A DNA stretch of 64,000 nt, taken from Syngnathus acus (Eukaryota; Chordata; Actinopteri; Syngnathiformes; Syngnathidae). The notes beneath the pieces are model-generated. The model saw only the letters and a list, made by a program, of their open reading frames with translations. It was not told the DNA's origin and made no database searches. The position numbers and the translations under genes were made by a program. Every line of letters begins with the position of its first letter. The stretch's first letter is position 1. Location of the stretch: positions 13,443,976-13,507,975 of the forward strand of contig NC_051089.1 of NCBI RefSeq assembly GCF_901709675.1. Reading direction: 5' to 3'. Shown here one piece after another: positions 1-10,580 of the stretch.

Positions 1-1011
1 GAAATGTACCATACCGCAACAGTCTAGCTATCTGAAAAGAACATTCTGCAATCGACCCATGAGACGAGGACAAAAATTAAAACATATCGCTCCAGCGCGA
101 CAGACCCACACCAAGTGTGAGGGAAAAATGATTGTTGGCTGCAGCAGTGTCCTACTCCCGAGAAGTGCTCGTGATCATCCAGCAGGCATCTTAAGGTTAC
201 ACTGTAATTACTGCCAACATGACTCAGCAGGCTGATTCACAGGGCTGAACTTCAACTTTCTTACCATCTGTGTCTGACTTTTCCTCCTCATCTTGGTGAG
301 GCTTAAGCAGATACAGCTGGACATTGGGTTTGGTTTGTTTGCCTTTTTCGACTGCTACCCAGTAAAGTGACAACCTGTGATGTTTACATAGCAGAAGCGT
401 CTATCTTCACTGCTGCTAAGGCAGCGCATAGTGCCAGCAAACACAGGAGTCCCATGAATCAGCCTCTTTCCTCCCTTATGTTTGCCCTCTTTAACGATCT
501 CGATAGCCTCTCTCCTTGGCGACACGTTCATTCCGTCACTGTGATTCATCGGCCTAATCTTAGCTTTTCAGGAAGCACGGGGCATTTGAAAATACACAAG
601 ATACACACTCACACAGCCCGACACTTGTTTTCAATCACATAATCACAACATCTTAGAGAACTTATTTCACACCCCTACAGTTATGTTTTCTCCAAATTGA
701 AAATCCATTTTGGGGTAGCCTTTTAACTCTGTCAGCGAAGAGAGTGATTCCCAATTTGTTTAGGCTGCTTAAAAAAGCATAAGAGATCGTGTAATTTGTA
801 CACATTTTTAGATTCACATATTGGGGGATATTTGAAGTGCTTATGCCATGTTTTTATAGAAAATTCCACAAAGATTGCAGCCACTTGTCATGTTGCTATT
901 TATAATCTTCTAATGTCACACAAAACACAAACCTTCATAAGGTGTCTCCACTATTTTCCATGTAGTAGTTGTGCGATCGTTTTGGTTGCAGTGTCTCTGC
1001 CAGTCTCTTAC
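1..1011. other. presumed CD151-type intron 2 (left edge)
   Basis: No tetraspanin exon is visible here on the minus strand. An unexplained open stretch with acceptor-like and donor-like ends lies at 265-374 (minus); see findings. Nothing else could be assigned. Confidence 0.5.
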
Positions 1012-2423
1012 CACTCGCAGCAGCATCCTCTGCTCCTTGAAGGTGGCACAGCATCCCAGAACGCCTGTTACCATGACGATGGCTCCAGCGAGGACCAGTA
1101 TGTAGGCAGAGGCGGCGTATGTCATGGAGGGGAGAAGGCTGATGTAGTCGCTCTTTTCAAACAAAGTCCAAACACCCACACCCATCACAACGCCCCCAGC
1201 GAGCTAAGAGAAGAACACAACATGAGTCAGCTCTCGAGAGGAGGAGGCGTCGCAAATGAATGAGCGTGAACTGACATACGAGAGGATTCATGTCAACACA
1301 CATCTTATGCTGAGGAATTACAGTTATTGAAGTGATGGACAGTCACAGTTACTGTGAGAGATAGCTCGTGGGAGCTTTCACCTGCATTGATTCTCATCTT
1401 TAACAAATAGATAAAATTGGTTTTGATCAAATGGGTTGAGATAACCCGTGGGTACAATTACAGGGTTCCAAAAACTATTTGTGCAACTATTACTATTTGT
1501 GCATTATACATCTTGATAGATTTGAAATTGTGTATTTGAATATCAGACAAACGTTCATTCAGATCATGGGTGAATATTTTATAAAAGGTTAAGCTCATTA
1601 CACAGATTAATTTAAGGAAAATACTTTTTACCTAATTTCTAGTCAAAATAACTATTTCAATTATTTATTTTGTAATATTCAAACTGCTTTGATTTTGAAT
1701 TTGTGGTTTTCATTAGCTGTAAGATACTATTTAAAACAATATAAAACTAAACTCTGTATATAGTGAATGTAATGTAAAAAAAAAAACATTAAAGTCTGTA
1801 CAGCATTGGTTTCACAGCTAGTTGACAGCAACAGAGGCTCGTGCATTCACAAGAGGGCCAATTGTATGGGCAAACGCCTTTAAAATAATAACAAATCTTT
1901 TGCAACATACTCCTCAAATATCTTGCAAAAAATAAGTGAATAATGTATTATAAAACATTATTATTATTCTTAACATCCACAAATATCTAATTGAGAACCT
2001 TGAAATAAAGTGTACAGCACCCCCAAGTGGTAACAAGAGGTAGTACTTCAGGCATTGGTTGGTCTCAAATCTTTGCCGAGATAATATAACTTTTTTTTTT
2101 TAAACAAAGTCAAATGATGTATCACCTTAAATTCACCTGTGTTTTCAATACATTACAGTTAATCATAATAATATGTGAAAGGTGCCAGGAAATTATTAGC
2201 ACAATATGTAGTACTTGGTTGAACAAGTAAAATATTGGCTACAAATCACTGGTCAAAATAAAACAATTGATATTGGTGAATGTATTTATGCAGCTCTGGA
2301 TGAACATATTGCATTGATACTTATTGTATGGAGACTTACCCAAAATAGGACATTGAATGTGATCAATAGGTATTTCAGGCAGATGGTTCCGCATGTTTCT
2401 TTCTTCTCTTCATTTGCACCCAT
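1012..2423 (-). CDS. cd151: CD151-type tetraspanin, first two coding exons (partial)
   Basis: Tetraspanins are four-pass membrane proteins; CD151 binds laminin-receptor integrins at the cell surface. Two minus-strand exons are seen. Exon 1 (2423 down to 2340) gives 28 residues starting [20 protein letters not shown], then donor GTAAGT. Exon 2 (1203 down to 1012) gives 64 residues, in phase, with [13 protein letters not shown] and the tetraspanin hallmark [11 protein letters not shown], then donor GTAAGA. Together they encode the short cytoplasmic N-terminus, transmembrane helix 1, the small extracellular loop and helix 2. Exon 2 has the same codon count as I recall for human CD151. KKxTCGTxCLKYLL favours CD151 over TSPAN11, though a fish cd151-like paralogue is possible. 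The exon for helix 3 and the large extracellular loop was not found at 1-1011, so it should lie beyond the left edge. Confidence 0.9.
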
Positions 2424-4583
2424 GCTGAACAATGAACAAAACACACGATAAATGAAGACGTTATGCACCTTAAGTTTGTTTATAAAGACCTCTGGAACAT
2501 TAGCTGTGAAAAAGAATGACTAAGTATAACAACTCTACCTGAATTTAATTACCATATAGTATATTGTAAATGTATCATGCTTAATGTCTTTTAATAGACT
2601 GCAACTTTTTCATTTTAATATTGTTTTGAAAAACGAACAAAACAGAAAGCAAGATTTAAATTCAAGCTTAATACATTTAGCATAATGACATGTTGCACGG
2701 CTACAGCAATTTCTGGGCGAGGAATATTAGATATGTAGTGACTCAGTCGCAGCTATTGCTTTATTCCATGTGTACAGAGAGAGATCCATGAGTAAGCAAG
2801 CATTAGGTACAAGCTGAGAGTCATGGGGCTTTTTCCATAGATTTTGCAACCACTGTTTGGATAGCTTGTGAATAATGTCTGACAATTCATGTCTTGAGAA
2901 TTTCATTATTATATGACATACAGGAGACCTTTGGAATGGCACAGTCTGAATTATGAAGTCAAATCACAGAAGAACTCTCCCCATTTGCTAACATCCTTTT
3001 GAACCTCACTCCACCTTGCCGATTTTCTAGTCACGCTCGGACTTGTCCCTCTCCAGATGACTCCTATTGACTCTCTTCCCTTCCCTCATTCGACAAATGG
3101 TGATCCCTTAATTTCAATTTAGAGAGAACACTTTAGTGAATCTGTTGACCATCTGCTGGTCAGAGACCTGACACTCTTAGCATGTGCCTGGGAATTAAAT
3201 GCAAACAAAAGCTATTGATTGTTGTGTTGTTTTTGCAGTTATTTTGTGCTAAAGAAAATACAGGTTGGTACAGAAAGCAATATCATTTGTTTGTGATTAT
3301 CAGAAACTTTGGAAAAATGTATTTCCTGTGGAAAGTTTTTATTTAACTTCCTTAAATAGAGCCTGGGAGCTACACTTCTAAGATTAAAAAAATAAAAAAA
3401 ATAATGTAAAGCTGAAAGGTTTATTGGTTTAATTTAATAAACATGCTATAGGGATTTCAACACTGTTAATATTATTATTTTTTTGTACATATTTTCCTTT
3501 TTGCTACAAACAATTATTGTCAAAATATATTGGTTACTAGTCTCCTTGAAAAACAACATTAAATATAAGTTAATCAAACACGTGGAACGAGTTGAAGAGT
3601 CTTGACTGCTTTGAATTGCATAAGCAGCCAGTATATCAAAGTTATATTTCTTATTAGACAGTTGTATTGTGTCCATCCCGCATCCTTGTCTCAATCTCAA
3701 TAAATCCTGTCTATAGACTCCACACACTCGAAGTTAGAAGAAAAACAAAAAGTTGGACTCAGATGACAACATAAAATTAAGTTAAAATAAATAAAATTAA
3801 TAAGTAAAATTCTCCATCAATTGCATGTTTTTGAATATAAATTTAGCATGCAGCATGATGTGCACGATAAGATGCTAGAAGAAACATCAAGCTGAGCAAA
3901 GTTAAATTCAGTTTAAAAAAAAAAAGACCCGTCATATACTGTAAATATTCATCTACACAGCATTGTATTGAGCATCTTCATAAATGTAGGATATTTTGAT
4001 GCAGTTATTGTACCTGTATTGACATCAGATTTGAAGTCTGGATGTGCGTATCTTTTTAAAAGTGCTCTTATATAAATGCGATATACTCCTCTGAGAACAT
4101 CTGGGTTATTTCCTGTGGATTACTTGGGTGTTTTTTCCCCCTTTCTTTCTTGTTTTTATCATATCCAATATAATTTGAGCCTCACCTGAACGTCCCCAAG
4201 ATCGTTCAGCGGTAGTCATGACGTCACTATGGGGCCTTATCCCTAGTTTATAATCGTTTGAACGTGCAATGAATGAAGTTGACTAATGACTAAATATTGG
4301 CTGTAGTTTGGTTTATAACAATAAAAATCAAAGAATCTAAGCTGAAAACGCAAATGAGGGTGCATCACGAAGCTAACCAGTCATGTTGCGATATTTAGGG
4401 CTAAAACTGTGTTTTAATTTTTCATTTTAGTAAGATCAACGTCACCGGGGAAGCAAACATAAATGCTTATTAAATGTTTTCGACATTACACGTCAGTCAT
4501 CAGAGGTCGAAAAGACGGTATTCCTGCAGAGGTTGGAAGTTGCCCGTGTGAGGTAAAACCGAGTCATCCCCGCGTTCACTTAC

Positions 4584-4640
4584 CTGTTATTTGCGATTAC
4601 AGTCTTGACAAAAGATTGAAATGGACACAGGAATTCTAAA
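4584..4640 (-). other. candidate 5' noncoding exon of the CD151-type gene
   Basis: On the minus strand the sequence AATAACAG is followed at 4583 by GTAAGTG, a consensus donor. It lies 2.2 kb upstream of the first coding exon, where a noncoding first exon would be expected. CG-containing sequence with an ETS-like TTCCGG follows at about 4750. No transcription start can be fixed from sequence; the upper boundary is arbitrary. Confidence 0.25.
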
Positions 4641-5157
4641 GGTTGCTTGTTTTTTTTCTTTTTCACTTAGCCCTTTTGGTTTCCAAGACGAGTGAGCGAA
4701 AACTATCCCACGATTGCGACCCACACAAGCTCCACCCCAGGACACCTTCCGGGAGAGCGTGCGTCTTTTTCCTGTCCGGAGGCCACATACAGAATAATGT
4801 TGGCCTCATACCAAACCAGCGATCTCAAACAACTTGAATAATTATGTTGTTAATTTTTGTAACATTAAAAGCATTCATTTTGTGAGTACAGGTGAACCCA
4901 ACCAAAATGCACGAAAAGAAGCAATTTATTAATACACGACAAGCAGCGGTTTATTCATATTCATTTCACACTTTCATCAACTAACCATACTTTTAATGTT
5001 GCTTTAATTGAACCCAGGCAGAAGGTGTTCTGAAGTTGTATGGACGCATTGATACTGTACCATGTTGTTGTTTTGCTCCAACTACAACCTTTTTTTTTCT
5101 TAGTATTTAATTTTGCGGTCGTAGTATTGAGTTGTGTGGGAATGCTCTGCATCATGC

Positions 5158-5210
5158 ATGACGTCTAAATTAGGTCTATACGAGACCAGACGTCTAATAG
5201 ACGTCTATGG
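5158..5210. repeat. cluster of AGACGTCTA-type words
   Basis: Four GACGTCTA or near-copies (GGTCTATA, AGACGTCTAA, AGACGTCTATGG) occur within about 50 bases. This looks like a short fragment of a dispersed repeat rather than a regulatory array. Confidence 0.35.
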
Positions 5211-7216
5211 CTTACTGGGTGCTTTTCAAACTTAAACGACCCATGCAGAATTGTGTGTAACGAACCTTATTGACCACTGGATGGCAATGGTTTTCTTCAA
5301 TCTGTGCGCTCTGATTTGAGTCATTCTGAATTTGGTCACCCATCGGTGCTAACAGGTGGCCCCTAAACGAACCCCAGGAGGAGCCCGTGGGCCTGTTTCC
5401 AAATATTGTTCGACTTTGTCGGACATAGTGATTTCCTAGAAATTTTGTAAAAGTGATCATGTGAAAATGAAAACAAACTTGCTGAAATTTATAGAAATAA
5501 AGTGTTGAATGTTTCCCACTTTTTTAAAACATTGCTGCTTAAATCAGTACTGGTAATCACGAGAACAAACAAACAAACACACACATGCAGACACACTTCT
5601 TTCTAAAATGAGAATAATAAACAGAAAACTTTGAATGACAATTTGAATATTTTATATTAAAATTGAGCATTTTTCACTCTTTGAGCAAGGACATTCCTCA
5701 CTACCCATAGTCACCCTTTTCATCAAATTGTTTACGGATAACCTCTGCTAATCTCCACCATTTGGTCTTGAGGTTATTGGTCCGCTGAAGAAGCGGGTTA
5801 ATCTCCCGCACACCTGTCGAGGCTATGCCAAGCTTTTAATACATCTCCTGGATGGGCCTTATGGTTTGAAAAGAGGATCCAGCGGGTGTCACTTGAGAGA
5901 CTTTCATGCATTTATTCAGGATGCAGAGCAGTGCGAGAAAATTATTTACAAAACCTCACCTAATGATCCCTGATGGCAGATGGTGATGATGAATTGGACT
6001 TATTCTTGTCACGGATGTAAGTAACTTGAACTGATTCTCATGCTTTATCTTTTTGAAATATTTAAAATTGATGCTCAAGGAAGCACTGGACAAATACAGG
6101 TAAACATAGATTAATTCACGCGCACGTTTCCAGTTTAGTGACCAGTGGGGCTTCTTATGAAACATAACTATGTAGTTGAGAGATTTAGTATAGGAAGCAC
6201 CTTGTAGCCTAATTCCCAAGTATTTTTCTGACCTAGTTGTAGCATCTAAATACAAAGGTCAGTTGCGAACAAAACAAAATGTTCAATCAAAGCAGGTCTT
6301 TTAAAAGGTCTTGAAAATTCAAAAGTCACTTTGCAAAACTGGACGATGTGTAATGTAAATCATTTTAAAAACGGTTGTAAATGTGTTGTCAAGATAAGGT
6401 TAGGACACATTTATGCAAGATAATACTAGTTTACTCATAGTGTGTTGCAATTTCTATGTTGCTAAGCAGCCAATAGAACATGTAGACGGTAGAACTCGTT
6501 CCAAAAATATTAGAATGTCTTTTCATTTAGGCCTCAGGTATATATAGCTGTCATCTGATTTAGCAGTCAATGCATTGAGATTGTATTGACAGGTGACATA
6601 AAATGTCATCAAATTCAACACACACATATTTTTCACTCAGTCTTGGATGCTTTATTGCAGTCGTGATTACGTAGCCTGGTGTAGCTAAAACACTCATCTC
6701 TCCTGCTTTGCTGTGTGACCGTTTGGAAGGACAAAGCCTCAATCTACGTGTGTGCATGTGTGAATTTTCCAATCAAATTCAGGACACTGCGTGAATAAAT
6801 GTATGCAAATCTGTAAGAGAATGACATTTGCACGATGCAGTAAATATGATTTGCAGGATGATGCTCTCAACAAGAATACAAATGAATCTCCCCTGTGTCC
6901 TTTCCCACAGTATCTGGATTTGGATGTAGACGTGTCTCCAGTTTCAAAATGAAGAATCAATAAAATAAATGAAAACAAGAAGTTTGCCACTATTAGAGGC
7001 TTCGCCACCACAGCGCTGATGCAGTATTACCCACGTCAGTCTTGGTATGTTGACAGCAGTCGATTTCAGACGGTTCATCCAACAGCGACCCCATAACGAA
7101 GGTCCCGATGCGCCTCTCAAACCACTGCAGGTTCCGATTGCAGATTAGTGATCAGTGCAGCCTTGGATCCATTGTGGAACCAGAATCCGCCTGGGCACCC
7201 AGCCTATGGGACGGAG

Positions 7217-9602
7217 AAACTCCAACCCAGCAACTACTCACTGGTGCTGCTTATTCAGCTCAGCCTGCTCTCCTTCGACCTATTTGTTAACTCGTTCAGT
7301 GAGCTGCTTAGAGATGAGCAAGCAGTCCAACTGGTACTTTTTGTGTAAGTCCAACAATAAGTAACTTAAGGTGAAGCTCTTTCATGTATTTAATATCCAT
7401 TCCTGTCTTTTCTTGTCTTTCATCAATAGCATTCAAGACATTGCCATCTTGTTCAACCTCATTATCATTCTCTTGATGCTGTTTAACACCTACGTGTTCC
7501 AGGTCGGTCTGGTAGCCATATTGTTGGAGAGATTTAGAGCTTTGCTAATGCTCTCTGCACTCTATTTGACCTTCAGTGTAATACTCCATTCCTGGCTCAT
7601 GGTGAGTGAGAACAGATATTTCTCCAAAATATGATCCTGCCAATGAACTTTCAAACCAGCAGCTCTACTAATTAAAAATACATTCATTTGCTGTTGTAAA
7701 TGTGCACAGAAAAGATTTGACCTAAGGGAAGGCAATTTAGTTTTTGTGAGACGTTTCGGGTTCAAATGAGTTCAGCCCTTTGATGTATTGCATCAGTTAT
7801 AATCAGAGACCAGACCGTCAGTACCGTATTTTCCGGACTATAAGGCGCACCTAAAAACCTAAAATCTTCTCAAAAGCCGACAGTGCGCCTTACAGTCTGG
7901 TGCGCCTTATATATGGACCAAATTCCTAAATTTAAACTGGCCCGAAGCATTGTGTCATAAAATCAGTCATAAGTGGCCTGCTGAAGACTATGAATCATGA
8001 ATCAAAAAGACTATAGATCGTTATTTTGTGATTATAAAGTCATTTGTTGCATCTGAAGTTGAAATAAAAAAGATAAAATGGAGAATGATTTGATTTGGAT
8101 TAAAAATCTGACATGATGCATTAATGGTGCGCCTTATAGTCCGGTGCGCCTTATATAAGGACAACGTTTTAAAATGGGCCATTCTTTGGAAGTGCGCCTT
8201 ATAGTCCGGAAAATACGGTACTTCACAGGGTGAATGGTCTTGACACTTAGTCACCCATTAAAGTTGAGTGTAAACCTCACAAACAAAAATGCCTAAGTAG
8301 TTGTTGATCTCAACAGCGATCACCAAATTGCTCCAAACCTTTTATGGGTATTCAGTTGGATCCGCATGCTGGTTCATGCCAACTTTGTCATATTCATCAA
8401 GCCTTGCAATCAGCCTTGTGTTTGAATGCAAAACAACATTCGCATTCACTATGTTTCACTGACTCAGAAGATCTTTTCATTCCACATCTGTTCTTTGTAT
8501 TGTGTGTTTAAAAGCAGTGATTAAAAGCAAAGTCAAGAGCGATGCTTTCTCTTTCCTTGCAGAATCTTCGATGGCTAAATACCAAACGATTTATTTGGAC
8601 AGATGGCCTTCAGTTGATGTTTGTGTTCCAGAGAGCTGGTAAGAAAGATAATGTCTTATTTCAAAGCTAGTGAGCCACTTAATCACGTAACGAAACCTTG
8701 CATAGTTGTTTTAAAACCATAGCTGATTTTAAGCATAAAAAAGTGAAACGAGTACAGCTGTAATTACAAGGTTACTGAACCAATTTCATTTTCAGACGTT
8801 TGACTCATCAATTCAGACGTTAAGTATTTCTCTGCATGACTCGTCTTGTTTTCTTTTTATTTGAAGGACAGAGATAGAAAACGGGCCTCACCAATCTTGT
8901 GTACAGGATGTTTATCTTTCTATGAGCAGGATGATGCAGTAGCCTCTCGTCATGTAGTTTGGATTTTCATGTGCATGTAATCTAATACGTGGATCAGCAA
9001 ACGATCTATTATCTTGTTATTGGTCTCTCCAGTTGATCCTATGAAAATGGCAACCTTGCATCTCGGTTTTGACTGTGCTCTGTTCTGTGGGCTGAACTCA
9101 AGTTAAGAGTATATAATGATCATTGAGTAAAATCCTACTACTGATATTTTGAAAACTTTCTTTTCAGAATTAATTGCTATGGGCTCTGGATTACAAATTA
9201 AATTTGTCAAAATACACAAGTTATTTTGTCTAATAACATCATTTAATGTTGCCATGTTACAAAACGAGTAATTTTGCATTTCAGATAAACCATGGGAAAA
9301 GAGTGGTGACATTGAGTTCATTTTAAAAGTACAAACAAGTAAAGAAGTACAAAACAATTTAGCGAAAATGTGTAAAATGTCTCCAGTGTCTGATTTGTGG
9401 CAAAGCATTGAAAAGTGATAAGCAGCATTTTGTCCCAGAGATACTGAATTTTACTTTCCCTATTTTCGTGTTTTCAAATGTGTTAACAGCGTCTGTGTTG
9501 TACTACTACTTCTACAAGAGGACCTCAGAGTATTTGGGTGACCCACGGCTCTATGAGGATTCACCGTGGCTGCGAGAGGTCTTTGCGCAGGTCAGGCAAT
9601 GA
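7217..9602 (+). CDS. tmem138: TMEM138, ciliary transmembrane protein
   Basis: TMEM138 is a small four-helix membrane protein needed for ciliogenesis; human mutations cause Joubert syndrome 16. Coding exons: 7217-7344 (donor GTAAGT), 7430-7601, 8563-8638, 9490-9602, all with AG acceptors and joining in frame. They give 162 sense codons and TGA, the human length. Landmarks are SNYSLVL and [11 protein letters not shown] (exon 1), IQDIAILFN and LFNTYVFQ (exon 2), [15 protein letters not shown] (exon 3), and YFYKRT with LGDP (exon 4). The codon aligned with the usual initiator ATG is AAA (7217-7219). The frame stays open upstream to a stop at 7094-7096 but has no ATG, only a GTG at 7148. Initiation must therefore use an upstream spliced exon or a non-AUG codon. 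It converges on CFAP70. Confidence 0.92.
7822..8220. mobile_element. mariner-like MITE in TMEM138 intron 2
   Basis: This 399-bp element has identical 29-bp terminal inverted repeats, from TACCGTATTTTCCGGACTAT (then AAGGCGCAC) to its exact complement ending at 8220. The outermost TA on each side fits a TA target duplication as in Tc1/mariner elements. Further copies of GTGCGCCTTAT lie inside both ends, giving nested subterminal repeats. There is no transposase. Confidence 0.85.
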
Positions 9603-10580
9603 CACCCCACCACTACTACAGATGAGAGTTGCTATAAAATCCACAATACACAGTGAAACAATGATTTGCTTTGTTACATTTGACATAGTTTTGTGCATGT
9701 TTGCATACGTTCTCGATATTTCAAGAGTAATAATTACAATTGTGGGTTTATTTGTCACCGTACTTATCCACAGATTGAATTTGCCAAATCAATCACATGG
9801 GAACTACGGTAGTGAAAAATGTTGTTGAAATGTGCCAAAATTTGTGTATTTTAAGTCCGAAGTTGTTTTAAAATTTGACTGTCGTGTCGAGACTCATGAA
9901 CAGAGATTTATTTTAAAGTTTAGTCACATTATTATAAGACTACAAGCCGGTATTTCCATTGTTTGGTATTCAAATCAGACTATGTATGTTGCCGTGTTTG
10001 TAATATGCTATTAAACAGTTTTACTTTGGTGGTTGCCACTTATTGAACACTCATCTGAGTTTCAACTATTTGATCACAAATAGGTTTCACTTCAACCTGT
10101 ATTGTGTTCCAGTGACACGAGCTTTTATGATCTGTGTGTGAACTCCCTCAGTGATGCACTCCAATATAACAAGTCCTGAAACAATATTCCAGCATTATTT
10201 ATAGATAATTTACATAATTGAAAATATATATGCCAGCTCTCAACTTATCATGCTTGAAATGCACTACATTAATGATTGAAATGCACTATAAAAAGTTGTA
10301 TGTTATTGTATTGTACTGCATTATTAAATTTTCTCAACAACACATTCATACAGAAACACATCAAGGAGTGTTGTGTTCAAAATGTCTTTTCTTTATGTGA
10401 GTTCCATGAGAAGAGTGTGGCCAGTAAATGGGTCCATTTTATATGATATTTTCTAAACAATACAGAGAATGTTATTCAATTACAGTTAAATTTACCAAAG
10501 ACCATTGTAGGTTATTCGATTAAAAAACGGTACGTGTTTTAAGGAAAACAGTTGACTCCAGTAGAATTTCCAATTTCATA
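9603..10580. other. convergent 3' interval between TMEM138 and CFAP70
   Basis: AT-rich sequence holding the 3' UTRs of both genes. No exon, RNA gene or clear repeat is seen. No canonical AATAAA for CFAP70 is obvious within 500 bases of its stop. Confidence 0.5.
10010..10015 (+). terminator. candidate poly(A) signal of TMEM138
   Basis: ATTAAA lies 408 bases after the TMEM138 stop and is followed by a T/GT-rich stretch (TTTTACTTTGGTGGTTG). This is the best variant signal seen before the convergent CFAP70 stop; another ATTAAA occurs near 10323. Confidence 0.35.

Larger units (their letters stand above)
2424..7096. other. intergenic / 5' region between the tetraspanin and TMEM138
   Basis: AT-rich sequence with no exon of a recognised protein. 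It holds a perfect CRE palindrome TGACGTCA at 4219-4226, the candidate noncoding exon at 4584, and a cluster of GACGTCTA words at 5158-5210. The two genes are head to head across this interval, so it should contain both promoters. Confidence 0.5.

Noticed and set aside
1-240. Third coding exon of the CD151-type gene
   Set aside because: No sequence encoding the helix 3 motif (FILLLIIFLLE-like) is present on the minus strand.
6453-6466. X-box-like GTTGCTAAGCAGC near TMEM138
   Set aside because: Both half-sites deviate from consensus, so it is not distinguishable from chance.
7108-7290. ATG-started frame as a TMEM138 start
   Set aside because: It is in a different frame from the conserved exon and no short intron could correct it.
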